DNA of 64,000 nt from assembly GCF_009689585.1 (NCBI RefSeq), contig NZ_AP018694.1, positions 5,261,501 through 5,325,500 of the forward strand, given 5' to 3'. The notes below the pieces were generated by a model, which saw nothing but the letters and a program-made list of their open reading frames with translations, was not told where the DNA came from and ran no database searches. Below are positions 1-9,108 of this stretch, piece by piece. The position numbers and the translations under genes were made by a program. Source of the DNA: Aquipluma nitroreducens (GTDB lineage: Bacteria > Bacteroidota > Bacteroidia > Bacteroidales > Prolixibacteraceae). The first letter of the stretch is position 1; every line of letters starts with the position of its first letter.

Positions 1-1
1 G

Positions 2-259
2 TTTACGCTATATGAAGATGAAGGCATTAACTACAATTATGAAAAGGGATCATTCAGTACCATACAGTTCAAATACGATGAAACTTCAGGAAAATTGACC
101 ATTGGAGATGCAACCGGATCGTTCGATGGAATGCTGAAATCACGCAAATTCAATATCGTTTGGGTAGGTAAGCAGAAACCTGTGGCTTTCGACTTAAGCC
201 GGAAAGCTGATGAAACGGTAACTTATGACGGTAAAGCACTGGAAGTGATAAGAAAATAA
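2..259 (+). CDS. GH31 family glycosidase (alpha-xylosidase/alpha-glucosidase type), C-terminal fragment
   Basis: Only the last 85 codons are in the window; the gene starts upstream. The fragment opens with an FTLYEDEG-type segment followed by a beta-rich stretch (YNYEKGSFSTIQF, KLTIGDATGSFDGMLKSRKF). This is the pattern of the DUF5110 beta-sandwich that closes many GH31 alpha-xylosidases and alpha-glucosidases. The catalytic barrel is not visible, so substrate cannot be judged. It is followed by an inverted repeat (266-330) and a bidirectional terminator, so it ends its transcription unit. It fits the other glycosidases in the window (GH2, GH78). Family assignment is from pattern recognition of the tail only. 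Confidence 0.75.
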   Translation, partial: FTLYEDEGINYNYEKGSFSTIQFKYDETSGKLTIGDATGSFDGMLKSRKFNIVWVGKQKPVAFDLSRKADETVTYDGKALEVIRK

Positions 260-265
260 TATCAG

Positions 266-330
266 GAAAAAGTCATTAGTCATTAGAATATATTCCACAT
301 AAACTTTTCCCAATGACTATTGACTTTTTC
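266..330. repeat. Intergenic palindromic repeat, GTCATTAGTCATT family, copy 1
   Basis: The left arm GAAAAAGTCATTAGTCATT (266-284) and the right arm AATGACTATTGACTTTTTC (312-330) are inverted copies with one mismatch in 19, separated by 27 bases. Related arms occur near 9.9, 10.5, 13.1, 32.1 and 45.7 kb. It lies between the convergent GH31 and transketolase genes. Confidence 0.7.
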
Positions 331-339
331 TATAAAAGT

Positions 340-369
340 AAAAAGGCAGCCCGTTTGAGCTGCCTTTTT
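340..369. terminator. Bidirectional intrinsic terminator between the GH31 gene and tkt
   Basis: AAAAAGGCAGC (340-350) pairs with GCTGCCTTTTT (359-369) around an 8-base loop. Both strands end in a run of T, and the two flanking genes converge on it, so it can stop transcription from either side. Confidence 0.85.
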
Positions 370-389
370 CAATATCTAAAAATCCTGTT

Positions 390-2417
390 CTATGCCAGAA
401 TTTCTTTTACCTGATTGTAAACATTAACAGCCGTGAATCCCAATTTTTCGTCCAGAACAGTGTAAGGAGCGGAGAATCCGAATGATTCCAATCCGAATAC
501 TTTTCCGTCGGCGCCAACCAATCCTTCAAGGTTAACAGGCAAGCCGGCAGTCATACCGAATTTTTTAATTCCTGCTGGCAATACACTTTGCTGATATTCT
601 TTGCTTTGGCTGCGGAATAAACCTTCGGAAGGAACAGAAACGATGCGGCATTTGATGCCTTCTTTTTCGAGTAATACCTGTCCTTCGACCAAAGTAGCCA
701 CTTCTGAACCGCTGGCCAAAAGGATTACATTAGGAGTACCTTCAGAATCGGTAACGATGTAAGCACCTTTAGCCGCCTGCTGTGCTTCAGCATAACGATC
801 GCCTTTTGAAGGCAGATTTTTGATGTTCTGACGTGAAAGGATCAACGCAGTTGGAGTATCAATATTTTCAAGAGCCAATTTCCATGCAACAGTAGCTTCT
901 TCAGCATCAGCCGGACGAAGTACCAATGTTGAGTTTTTGCCGTGGTGGTTTTTCAGTTTTTCCATCAGACGGATTTGAGCTTCCTGTTCAACGGGTTGGT
1001 GAGTTGGTCCATCTTCACCGACGCGGAACGCATCGTGAGTCCAAACATATTTCACCGGCAACTGCATCAGTGCAGCCATACGAACTGCTGGTTTCATGTA
1101 GTCGGAGAATACGAAGAATGTTCCACAAACCGGAATAATACCGCCATGCAGTGCCATCCCGTTCATAATACAAGCCATTGTTAATTCGCAAACGCCAGCC
1201 TGAAAGAATGAACCAGAGAAATCGCCTTTGGTGAAAGCTTTTGTCTTTTTCAGGAAGCCGTCGGTTTTATCGGAGTTTGAAAGGTCGGCTGAAGAAACAA
1301 CCATATTTTCAACTTCACCTGCAAAAGCAGCCAAAACAGTGCTTGAAGCGGCGCGTGTTGCAGAACCAGCTTTCTGTACAATTTTGCTGAAATCAAATTC
1401 AGGAGCTGATTTGCTGAAGAATTTAGCCAGTTTGGCAGCCAGTTCAGGATTTGCTTTTTCCCAGACTTGCTGAGCCGCTTTTTTCTGAGCTGCAGCAGCA
1501 ATCAGTTCTGCTTTACGGGCAGCAAACATGGCCTGAACATCGTCGAAAATAACGAATGGGTTCTTCGGATCGCCACCCAAGTTCAGGATCGATTTTTCAT
1601 AGGAAGCACCAGCTTCGCCCAAAGGCATTCCATGAGTAGCACACTGGCGTTCGAAACTTGAGCCGTCTTCTTTCAGAGCGCCTTTACCCATGATGGTTTT
1701 ACCAATAATCAGGTTTGGTTTTTCTTTCTCAGCCTGAGCTTCTTTTAGTGCAGCACGGATAGCATCGGCATTATTACCTTCGATGGTAACTACTTTCCAT
1801 CCCCATGCTTCATATTTTTTTGCAGTGTCTTCATTGGTCACATCTTTTGTTTCAGTCGAAAGCTGGATGTCGTTCGAGTCGTAGAACATGATCAGGTTGC
1901 TCAATCCAAGGAATCCGGCAATACGTCCGCCACCTTGTGAAATTTCTTCCTGAACGCCACCATCAGAAATAAAAGCGTACGTTTTGTGAGCCATCACTTC
2001 TCCAAAGCGCTGAACCATGAAACGTTCGGCAATAGCAGCACCGATGGCCATTACGTGTCCTTGCCCGAGAGGACCTGATGTGTTTTCAACTCCGCGTGCA
2101 GGTTCAACTTCAGGATGGCCAGGTGTTGGGCTTCCCCATTGACGAAAATTGGAGAGTTCTTCCATGGTGTAGTTTCCGGTCATCGACAGGATTGAATACA
2201 ACATTGGAGACATATGGCCCGGATCGAGGAAGAACCGGTCGCGGTTGATCCATGTCATGTCACTTGGATCGTAATTCAGAAATTCTGAATACAATACTGT
2301 TATAAAGTCGGCACCACCCATGGCACCGCCAGGATGACCTGATTTGGCTTTTTCAACCATAGAAGCCGAAAGGATTCTCACATTATCGGCGGCTTTTGTT
2401 ACAAGATTTTTTTCCAT
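390..2417 (-). CDS. tkt: Transketolase
   Basis: Cytosolic thiamine-diphosphate enzyme that moves two-carbon units between sugar phosphates in the non-oxidative pentose phosphate pathway. The 675 residues match the usual full length. Visible marks are SGHPG near residue 27, PGHMS near 67, PGHPE near 100, and the TPP/metal-binding segment around 151-183 (SDGGVQEEIS...FYDSND), where SDG replaces the more common GDG. The pyrimidine and C-terminal domains follow. The gene is monocistronic: it converges on a terminator shared with the GH31 gene and has 161 bases before serA. A perfect 14-bp palindrome lies 73 bases upstream of the start codon and could be an operator. Assignment is secure. Confidence 0.96.
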   Translation of the reverse strand: MEKNLVTKAADNVRILSASMVEKAKSGHPGGAMGGADFITVLYSEFLNYDPSDMTWINRDRFFLDPGHMSPMLYSILSMTGNYTMEELSNFRQWGSPTPGHPEVEPARGVENTSGPLGQGHVMAIGAAIAERFMVQRFGEVMAHKTYAFISDGGVQEEISQGGGRIAGFLGLSNLIMFYDSNDIQLSTETKDVTNEDTAKKYEAWGWKVVTIEGNNADAIRAALKEAQAEKEKPNLIIGKTIMGKGALKEDGSSFERQCATHGMPLGEAGASYEKSILNLGGDPKNPFVIFDDVQAMFAARKAELIAAAAQKKAAQQVWEKANPELAAKLAKFFSKSAPEFDFSKIVQKAGSATRAASSTVLAAFAGEVENMVVSSADLSNSDKTDGFLKKTKAFTKGDFSGSFFQAGVCELTMACIMNGMALHGGIIPVCGTFFVFSDYMKPAVRMAALMQLPVKYVWTHDAFRVGEDGPTHQPVEQEAQIRLMEKLKNHHGKNSTLVLRPADAEEATVAWKLALENIDTPTALILSRQNIKNLPSKGDRYAEAQQAAKGAYIVTDSEGTPNVILLASGSEVATLVEGQVLLEKEGIKCRIVSVPSEGLFRSQSKEYQQSVLPAGIKKFGMTAGLPVNLEGLVGADGKVFGLESFGFSAPYTVLDEKLGFTAVNVYNQVKEILA

Positions 2418-2490
2418 TTTTATTATTTTGACGAATAAATATTTTAGTTAGTTGTGATCAAATGCCTGATTCAGAAAATAGAACTGGCAA

Positions 2491-2504
2491 CTTGTATATA
2501 CAAG
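2491..2504. promoter_or_regulatory. Perfect 14-bp palindrome upstream of tkt
   Basis: CTTGTATATACAAG is exactly self-complementary and sits 73 bases before the tkt start codon, in the tkt-serA gap. The symmetry and spacing suit a dimeric repressor or activator site. No regulator is identified; a chance AT-rich palindrome remains possible. Confidence 0.35.
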
Positions 2505-2506
2505 AT

Positions 2507-2550
2507 AATACCCGGCAAATATAGCAATTACACTAACTTTACCGGGTATT
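2507..2550 (-). terminator. Possible terminator hairpin downstream of serA
   Basis: AATACCCGG (2507-2515) pairs with CCGGGTATT (2542-2550) across a 26-base loop, 29 bases after the serA stop codon on the minus strand. No T-run follows, so termination is uncertain. Confidence 0.3.
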
Positions 2551-2578
2551 TATGTTATAAATGGTTGAAAAATTAATA

Positions 2579-3751
2579 TTATTTTGGAGGAAGTATCCGA
2601 ACCATGATAACTCCTTCGATTGCGGAGATCATATCCTTAACTCCGGAAGGAACTGATCCGTCGATGTCAATGATGTTGTAAGCAATTTCATCCTTGTTAC
2701 GGTTCAGCATGTTCGAAATGTTGAGTCCTTCGTGTGCGAGCAAGGCTGAAATCTGGCTCACCATTTTAGGAATGTTTTTGTTGGCAACCACGATGCGTGT
2801 TCCGCCATTGCGTTCCATTTCAGCAGATGGGAAATTTACTGAGTTAACAATGTTCCCATTTTCAAGATAATCGATGACCTGATTTACGGCCATAATGGCG
2901 CAATTGGTTTCCGATTCTTCAGTTGAAGCGCCAAGATGAGGGATTGCAATGATATTTTTTACGTTGATTAATTCATCTTCAGGGAAATCGGTTACATATT
3001 TTCCAACTATTCCAGATTCGATAGCTTCGAGCATATCGGCATTATTTACCAGACCTCCACGCGCAAAATTCAGAATTTTTACGCCTTTTTTCATCATCTT
3101 AAGCTTGTCTTTATTGATGAATCCTTTGGTTTCAGGCAACTGAGGGATGTGTATGGTAACAAAATCAGCACTGGCAAGTAATGATTCAACTCCTTCAGCC
3201 TTTTTTACATTGCGGCTGAGTTTCCAGGCATAATTAACCGAGATATAAGGATCGTAACCCAGAACGTTCATTCCCAAGGCCTGAGCTGCATTGGCAACCA
3301 AAACACCAATAGCGCCTAAACCAATAACAGCAAGGGTTTTCCCCCGGATTTCGGTTCCACCAAAATTAGATTTTCCTTTTTCAACCAGGCCTGCAACTTC
3401 AGCGCCTTTTCCTTTTAACCCTTTGGCCCACTCAATTGATCCGGCGATATCGCGCGAAGCAAGGAACATGGCAGCCAGAACGATTTCTTTTACGGCATGT
3501 GCATTAGCTCCGGGAGTATTGTAAACTACGATTCCTTTTTCGGTACACTTCTCAATTGGAATGTTATTAACCCCGGCGCCCGCACGTGCGATGGCAAGCA
3601 AGCTGGATGGTAATTCCAAATCGTGCATGGCCTGACTACGCACAATAATCGCATCAGGAGCCGAAAATTCACTGGCAATTTCGTATTGGTCAAGTGGAAA
3701 TATCTTCAATCCTTCAGGATCGATCTTGTTCAAAGTCTGAATTTTATACAT
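2579..3751 (-). CDS. serA: D-3-phosphoglycerate dehydrogenase-like 2-hydroxyacid dehydrogenase with ACT domain
   Basis: NAD-dependent oxidation of 3-phosphoglycerate, the first step of serine synthesis. Of 390 residues, 1-310 form the hydroxyacid dehydrogenase with the Rossmann motif GLGAIG (144-149). The catalytic Arg is in NFARGG (R231) and the His in PHLGAS (H272); the acidic partner is in the FPEDE segment. Residues about 319-390 resemble an ACT regulatory domain (NIPKMVSQISALLAHEGLNI), known in this family to bind serine. The gene stands alone; serC, often its partner in Bacteroidota, is not adjacent here. Assignment to PGDH rather than another hydroxyacid dehydrogenase rests mainly on the ACT domain. 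Confidence 0.88.
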   Translation of the reverse strand: MYKIQTLNKIDPEGLKIFPLDQYEIASEFSAPDAIIVRSQAMHDLELPSSLLAIARAGAGVNNIPIEKCTEKGIVVYNTPGANAHAVKEIVLAAMFLASRDIAGSIEWAKGLKGKGAEVAGLVEKGKSNFGGTEIRGKTLAVIGLGAIGVLVANAAQALGMNVLGYDPYISVNYAWKLSRNVKKAEGVESLLASADFVTIHIPQLPETKGFINKDKLKMMKKGVKILNFARGGLVNNADMLEAIESGIVGKYVTDFPEDELINVKNIIAIPHLGASTEESETNCAIMAVNQVIDYLENGNIVNSVNFPSAEMERNGGTRIVVANKNIPKMVSQISALLAHEGLNISNMLNRNKDEIAYNIIDIDGSVPSGVKDMISAIEGVIMVRILPPK

Positions 3752-4195
3752 ACGATTGAGATTTTATGAATGATCTGTTTTTGGTCTTTTATATCGTAAA
3801 AGTATGACAAAGATCACAATTTTATTTAAGATTTGAAGGCGTTTGGATGGAAAAAATGTCAAAATGAAACTAAAAACTGGCAATCCAGATGTTTATCGGC
3901 AACTCGAAAAATTGTTGGAAATAACAGTTTCTAATTGATACTGTATTTTGTCAGTAAAATCATTTTCTTTGACGATAAATATTTGACCAATGATTTTAGA
4001 TCGTTTAACTCTACGTGTTTCGAAACATTACCTGTTGCTGGTGGCCGCTTTGGTGTGGACTTTTGCCGGAGGAATGCTGTTGTATCGGGGATTTTCAACC
4101 GACCACTCGGGTGAAACAAACTGGACATTAAAAATTATTTTCTGTCTTGCCGGAGGGTTGCTCTTTTACAAAGTAATGTTCGATCGCATTTCGTC

Positions 4196-4204
4196 AAAAC
4201 ACGT
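4196..4204. repeat. Target-site duplication, left copy
   Basis: AAAACACGT directly precedes the left IS end. The identical 9-mer is at 5836-5844; the following C could make the duplication 10 bp. Confidence 0.85.
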
Positions 4205-5835
4205 CCTGACTTGTGACATTTAGTGCGGTAGCAGATTCCATTTGGTAATAAGGTTTGCAAGTTGGCTATTCATGATTTCCTTTGTGGGGGATCGGAAGAC
4301 AAATGTTTGTTTGGTCAATCGGTCTTGAATATGGGTTTCTGTTATGTTCCAGACAAGGAACCGGATTTCCCTCAATGATAATTTGGTGATTATTTCCAGG
4401 TATTTTTCTGCTATCAGAGCGACAAAACAAATCAGTACGTGAGCCTTGATCGCTTCTTGTTTTTGATGGTATATTGGGCGGGTTTGCAAATCAAACTTAC
4501 TCATGCGGAACGATTGTTCAATGTGCCAGAGCTGGTGGTAACGGTCTATGACCATTTGGTTGGACAGTTGTTGTTCGGGCAAGTTGGTGCAATACCCCTT
4601 AATTCCAAGCAACAGCCTCCTTTTTTCTATCAATGTCGTGTTGAGTTCTATTTTTTCTTTAGTAACCTTCCTGACAAATTGAGCCTTCACTTTCAGTGAC
4701 TGCTTTGCCACCAGCTCTTCGGCTTTTTGAACAAGCTTGTTTAGCTCGTTCAATTCCTTTTTATACCGTTTGAGTGAAAAATCGCACACCAAATAACCGT
4801 ATCGCGATGGAAAGCGGGCTATGGCACCGTGTTTCCCGTTCAATGTTGCATGGATTTGTTTTACCAATCCAAGTTCCGCATTGGCCAGCCGTGCACCAAC
4901 AATGTACGATAGTTTCTTTTCCCTGAGTTCGGCAAGCCTTTCTTCATCCAGCATTGCGGCATCGGCTACAATAATTGGCCGTGTCTGCGGGTGGGCTGAG
5001 GTAAACGTTTCCACAACCGGGAGCATTGTCTTTCCTTCGAATGTGTTGCCTGCAAAAACCTGATACGACAGTGGAAACCCTGTTTGTGTTACCAGCAGCC
5101 CGATGACAATTTGGGGTTGCTGTGACTTGTTGTCCTTTGAGAACCCTTGTATTTTAAACTCATCGGCCTTAAACGACTCGAAATACAATGTGGTAACATC
5201 GTACAGCACAAAATAGAAAGGTTCATTGAACTTCTGTTGTGCCACCCTGTAAGCACATTGCTCAATATCTGCCTTGTATGCTGACAACTTTGGAATATTG
5301 CGGTAAATCCGTTGAGAATATTTAATGCCGAAGTAATATCCCAGCAGTTCAACAGAGCGGAGTTTTGAAGCAGGCTCGATAAGGCGCATAATGGCCAGAT
5401 CAAGCAACAGGCGGGGAAGATGGGATAAACCGCATTCATCGAAACAGCCCATGAAGAACCGAAAAGCAAAGTGGTGCGTCACCCCAATGCATTCGCCCCT
5501 GTCTACAACTAAAAGTTTTTGTTTTTGGGCAGGGAACAACGATAACTGGGCGGTTTGTTCATCGATCCATTCCAATGCCCTTTGCCTCAAAACAGCCTCT
5601 TCTATCTGGTCTTTGGCGCTACCAATATGTTTGCCTACAATCGATCTGTGACCAACATACCTGACAACCTGAACCGCAACAGATCCCGACTTAGTTTTGA
5701 CTTTTCGTACTGAATACATACCGCAAAATTAGGCGTTAGTGCGGTGAAATCAATAAATATTAATTGCTAAATTGTTAATAATGTGGAATTTAAAAATTGA
5801 TCTCTGTGGAAAAATCAAAAGTGTCACAAGTCAGG
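4205..5835 (-). mobile_element. IS1634-type insertion sequence, 1631 bp
   Basis: The element is bounded by a perfect 14-bp terminal inverted repeat, CCTGACTTGTGACA at 4205-4218 and its complement at 5822-5835. It is flanked by 9-bp direct repeats and carries one transposase gene that fills nearly all of it. The transposase resembles the IS1634 branch of the IS4-like DDE elements. Matching ends, duplication and an intact transposase indicate a recent and possibly still active insertion. Confidence 0.9.
4220..5719 (-). CDS. IS1634-type (IS4-like) DDE transposase
   Basis: Catalyses cut-and-paste movement of its own element. The 499-residue protein appears intact. The first catalytic Asp is in YDVTTLYFES (D174), the second in VADAAM (D253), and the Glu in YHQLWHIEQSFRMSK (E401). 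The last has the Y-x2-[R]-x3-E-x6-K shape of IS4-type transposases, with Leu in place of the usual Arg. A long insertion between the second Asp and the Glu, rich in Lys/Glu, is typical of the group. The stop codon is 15 bases inside the left end, and the start is 116 bases from the right end. Confidence 0.93.
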   Translation of the reverse strand: MYSVRKVKTKSGSVAVQVVRYVGHRSIVGKHIGSAKDQIEEAVLRQRALEWIDEQTAQLSLFPAQKQKLLVVDRGECIGVTHHFAFRFFMGCFDECGLSHLPRLLLDLAIMRLIEPASKLRSVELLGYYFGIKYSQRIYRNIPKLSAYKADIEQCAYRVAQQKFNEPFYFVLYDVTTLYFESFKADEFKIQGFSKDNKSQQPQIVIGLLVTQTGFPLSYQVFAGNTFEGKTMLPVVETFTSAHPQTRPIIVADAAMLDEERLAELREKKLSYIVGARLANAELGLVKQIHATLNGKHGAIARFPSRYGYLVCDFSLKRYKKELNELNKLVQKAEELVAKQSLKVKAQFVRKVTKEKIELNTTLIEKRRLLLGIKGYCTNLPEQQLSNQMVIDRYHQLWHIEQSFRMSKFDLQTRPIYHQKQEAIKAHVLICFVALIAEKYLEIITKLSLREIRFLVWNITETHIQDRLTKQTFVFRSPTKEIMNSQLANLITKWNLLPH

Positions 5836-5844
5836 AAAACACGT
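5836..5844. repeat. Target-site duplication, right copy
   Basis: AAAACACGT directly follows the right inverted repeat, matching 4196-4204 exactly. Confidence 0.85.
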
Positions 5845-6070
5845 CAAACGCATCAAATCAATGGAAACCGAGCGACCCGTAGTTTTTTCGTTTTTTAACC
5901 TGAAAAGCTACGTCATGATGTTTTCGATGATAACGATGGGCGTAACGCTACGGTTAACCGGGCTAGTTTCTCCGGCGAACCTTGCGCTGGTATATGTAAC
6001 GATGGGAATTCCGTTGCTAATGTCATCAATCAGATTTTACTACACTTTTTTCAATTCCTGAAATTTCACG

Positions 6071-6802
6071 CTATTTTTCTTTCTGACAAGTTAAAACCAA
6101 TGGCAAACTGCAGGCTGTTAAAGGCTCGCGATTAAAATTCCCGAAAAATTGAATGGCTGAGAATCCGGCTTCTTCTAAGATATTCTGAAGTTTGCTTTGT
6201 CGGATGGCATAAAGTTTAGCCGAGTTTATAATTTCCTGACCAGTTGATTTAATGGTCAGTTTGGTGTTGAAATCAATTAACTCCGAATCACTTTCAAATT
6301 CGTAGTTACGCTCGAATCGAACGTATTCATTATCAATCAACGGAAGCGATTTGATCTGATTTTCGAAGATGTACTGATAATTTAAAATCTGAATGGCTAG
6401 TTTTCCTTCAGGCAAAAGAACTTTAAAAGCCGACCGGATGAATTTGCGAATATCATCGTCATTTAACAGATGAACCAGTGTGTTTCCGAAGCAAATAACC
6501 GTATCGAAATAGGATTCAGGAAAACGTTCATCGATTTGCCGCATATCCATTTGTTCAAATACCGGAAACATGGCTTCTTCTGTTTTGGTTTGTTTAGCAA
6601 TCTGAACCATCTGAACATCGAAATCGAAGGCCCAGGTAGGAAATCCAAAATGGGTAAGCGCAAAAGCCAAATCGCCGGTGGCGCAACCAACATCTAATAC
6701 CCGGGCTCCATTGTATGGAAGCACATGTTTCAGAAATTCGATTTGTGCCGGATTAAATGGGAAAATATGTTGATAGTGAGGAGCAATACTGGTGTAAAAC
6801 AT
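6071..6802 (-). CDS. Class I SAM-dependent methyltransferase
   Basis: A 243-residue protein of the Rossmann-type methyltransferase fold; substrate unknown. Motif I is VLDVGCATGDLAFAL near residues 36-50, binding S-adenosylmethionine. An acidic residue follows at the next strand (FDFDVQMV), then a post-motif segment YFDTVICFGNTLVHL around 99-113. The C-terminal half (IKSTGQEIINSAKLYAIRQSKLQNILEEAGF) has the usual helix-strand finish. It lies downstream of the PgpH-like gene on the same strand with a 79-base gap, and ends 10 bases from the disrupted membrane gene on the other strand. No partner points to a substrate. Confidence 0.8.
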   Translation of the reverse strand: MFYTSIAPHYQHIFPFNPAQIEFLKHVLPYNGARVLDVGCATGDLAFALTHFGFPTWAFDFDVQMVQIAKQTKTEEAMFPVFEQMDMRQIDERFPESYFDTVICFGNTLVHLLNDDDIRKFIRSAFKVLLPEGKLAIQILNYQYIFENQIKSLPLIDNEYVRFERNYEFESDSELIDFNTKLTIKSTGQEIINSAKLYAIRQSKLQNILEEAGFSAIQFFGNFNREPLTACSLPLVLTCQKEK

Positions 6803-6881
6803 AGTTCAATTGTTGAATGATTAAACTGTTAAATGGTTCGTGGGGTTCATATTCATAACTTATAACTCATAATTTATAGCT

Positions 6882-8945
6882 CTACTTCGGATACTCAATG
6901 CGAACATGATAGATGCTGACCAGTTTTTCGAGCAGCGTGCTTTTCAGGATAGTAATATCACGTAAAGTCAGGTCGGCATCGATTAGCTGATCAGATTTGA
7001 TTTTTTGATCCACAATATAGTCGATCATCTCGCTAAAAGCAGCAGCCGATTTTTCTTTTAGACTGTGTGCTGTTGCTTCAATTCCGTCGACAAGCATCAA
7101 TACAGCCATTTCTTTGTTATGTGGCAATGGTCCAGGGTACGAGAAAAGTGTGGTGTCAACTTCCATTCCCGGATTTTCTATTTGATATTTTTTGTAGAAA
7201 TAATTGGACTGAGTTGTGCCATGGTGTGTGGTAATGAATGAAATCAATACTTCGGGTAATTTATATTTTCGGGCAAGCTGTACGCCGTATGTTACATGGT
7301 CGATAATGATAACAGCACTTTTCAAATAATCAAGACTATCATGAGGATTCATTCCTGCGACCTGATTCTCGATGAAATACTCCGATTTGTGGGTTTTTCC
7401 GATGTCGTGATAAAGCGCTCCTGCATATACCAGATAAGGGTTTCCGCCGATTTTATGAATTACTGCCTCAGCAAGATTTGCCACCTGAAGTGAATGTTGA
7501 AAAGTTCCGGGAGCTTCCTCAGCCAGCTTGCGCAATAAAGGTTGATTGGTGTTTGAAAGCTCAATTAACGTAACATCCGACACAAACCCGAATACTTTTT
7601 CGAATATATAAATGAGCGGATAAGTAATAAAAATGAACAGACTGCTGAATCCAAACCATTTGAGGGTTGTCCAGTTGATGGTTTTCAGGCTTCCTTCCTG
7701 AACCAGGGCCAGTGCAATATAAACGATTGAGTAAGATAAAAATACCCAAAGCGCTGAAAATACAATGTGCGACCGTTTATGTAATCTGTTTAGGCTGAAT
7801 ACGGCAATTATACCGGCAATCATTTGTATAATGATAAATTCGTAACTGTTTGGTGCGAAATAGCCAATTAGCAACGTGGTGATCATCAGTGAAAAAATAG
7901 CGGTTCGCGAATCGAAAAATATCCTGACTAAAATGGGTAATATGGCCATGGGCACCATATAAATATCAATAGCGTTCACTTTCGTGGCAATGGCTGCCAA
8001 GAATACCATGATTACAATCATCATAATGATGAAGGTTAGCTTGCGTTTATGTTCGAAAAGTTCGCGGCGATAGAAAATCAAATACAGGAACATCAGAGCG
8101 ATCAGCGTGGCAATAATGACAATTCGACCTGCAATGACAAGAAAATATTCGATGTTGTCGCCTCGCTTTGTTTCGTAGGTTTTTTTTAGCGATTCGAGAA
8201 TAATATACTTTTCGGGTCCAACCAAATCGCCCTGAAAAATGATTCGTTCGCCTGCCTGAACCATTCCTTTTGTTGATGAAAGTTCGTCGAGAAGCTGTTT
8301 TTGTTCGTTCTGATTCATTTTTTCGTCAAAACTCAGGTTCTCTGCAATAAAATCGCTCAGGTTAATTTTTTGAATTAATTCCGGATAATATTTGCCTGCT
8401 AACTTTCTAATGGTGTCATTCAATTCTAAATAAGCCGATTTGATGGAGCGTATCTTTTCTAGCGGTAATTTAATGGCTTTGTTTCCTCTGATTTGTCTGA
8501 TTTCTGATTTCCCATTCAGTTCAGCATAGGTGCTTATTGACCGAGGTAGAATTCCGGAATTGTAAATGTTTCGCAGAATTTCCGGAAAAGTTGAAATTGA
8601 CTTTATGGATTTAAATTCAGGATTTTCAAGGATTAATTTAGTCAGGTTGGTTGAGAATTCTTTGGTTTTGTTGGTTCCAACCAAAGAGTCTAGTGCAAAG
8701 TATGGAATGTAAGTGTTCCGTATCGAGTCTGTTTCTGCTTTTACCTCAGCATCTGTTTTCAAAATGGCAAAGTTGAAAGGAGCAATCAGTGTTTCGTGTC
8801 TCCAGGGACTTCCTTTCTGAAATTCGTATTTAAAGCGGCTTTCTCCAGGAAATACCAAAAAAATTAAGCCAATACCGGCAATAAATACCATCGCCAGGTA
8901 GAAAAGATGATAAGAATGATTCAGTTGGGTTAATAACTTTTTCAT
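6882..8945 (-). CDS. PgpH-like 7TM receptor with HD phosphohydrolase domain
   Basis: Membrane protein of 687 residues with the layout of PgpH/YqfF proteins, known in Listeria to hydrolyse cyclic di-AMP. A TM helix near 14-34 is followed by a large extracytoplasmic region (about 35-265). A bundle of roughly seven helices spans about 266-450, and a cytoplasmic HD domain about 475-650. The HD motif is YHDIGKT (H513-D514), with an upstream His in TFQHSLQVANLAE (H484) and a downstream HTTHHGT-like segment, VLISFITTHHGTTQ. c-di-AMP activity is inferred from the family. No diadenylate cyclase gene is seen in the window. The next gene downstream is the methyltransferase. Confidence 0.85.
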   Translation of the reverse strand: MKKLLTQLNHSYHLFYLAMVFIAGIGLIFLVFPGESRFKYEFQKGSPWRHETLIAPFNFAILKTDAEVKAETDSIRNTYIPYFALDSLVGTNKTKEFSTNLTKLILENPEFKSIKSISTFPEILRNIYNSGILPRSISTYAELNGKSEIRQIRGNKAIKLPLEKIRSIKSAYLELNDTIRKLAGKYYPELIQKINLSDFIAENLSFDEKMNQNEQKQLLDELSSTKGMVQAGERIIFQGDLVGPEKYIILESLKKTYETKRGDNIEYFLVIAGRIVIIATLIALMFLYLIFYRRELFEHKRKLTFIIMMIVIMVFLAAIATKVNAIDIYMVPMAILPILVRIFFDSRTAIFSLMITTLLIGYFAPNSYEFIIIQMIAGIIAVFSLNRLHKRSHIVFSALWVFLSYSIVYIALALVQEGSLKTINWTTLKWFGFSSLFIFITYPLIYIFEKVFGFVSDVTLIELSNTNQPLLRKLAEEAPGTFQHSLQVANLAEAVIHKIGGNPYLVYAGALYHDIGKTHKSEYFIENQVAGMNPHDSLDYLKSAVIIIDHVTYGVQLARKYKLPEVLISFITTHHGTTQSNYFYKKYQIENPGMEVDTTLFSYPGPLPHNKEMAVLMLVDGIEATAHSLKEKSAAAFSEMIDYIVDQKIKSDQLIDADLTLRDITILKSTLLEKLVSIYHVRIEYPK

Positions 8946-8996
8946 AAGTTCTGGAATTTGAAAACCATTGCAATTTAGAAAGTAACTGTTAAGTTT

Positions 8997-9004
8997 TATC
9001 TTTG
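8997..9004 (+). promoter_or_regulatory. Candidate -7 box for the NlpC/P60 gene
   Basis: TATCTTTG matches the Bacteroidota -7 consensus TAnnTTTG. It lies about 105 bases before the chosen start codon, in the gap divergent from the PgpH-like gene. No good -33 element was seen. Confidence 0.3.
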
Positions 9005-9108
9005 ATCAACTAAAAATTAATAAAATCTTCGAATTTTCGGGCAAAAGGAATCGTTTGAAGAGGTTTTGTTAATTCGCCAGATTGAACGCTCCAGTAATAT
9101 TTTGCATT

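Larger units (their letters stand above)
3990..6061 (+). pseudogene. Small four-helix membrane protein gene interrupted by an insertion sequence
   Basis: Two reading-frame pieces flank the IS element: 3990-4204 and 5845-6061. Removing the IS and one copy of the AAAACACGT target duplication joins them in frame (...RISSKHV|KRIKSMETER...) to give 143 residues and a proper stop. The product would have four hydrophobic segments, around LLLVAALVWTFAGGMLLY, IIFCLAGGLLFY, YVMMFSMITMGVTL and ALVYVTMGIPLLM. I do not recognise the family. With the IS in place the first half runs only a few codons into the element (stop at 4221-4223), so a 77-residue truncated product is possible. The second half has its own ATG at 5861, but no evidence of independent expression. 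Confidence 0.85.

Noticed and set aside
266-330. CRISPR-like repeat with spacer for the GTCATTAG elements
   Set aside because: Arms are inverted rather than direct, occur as isolated pairs, and no cas genes are present.
5089-5469. Minus-strand frame of 126 codons inside the transposase gene
   Set aside because: It is an out-of-frame shadow of the transposase, which has all three catalytic acids in its own frame.
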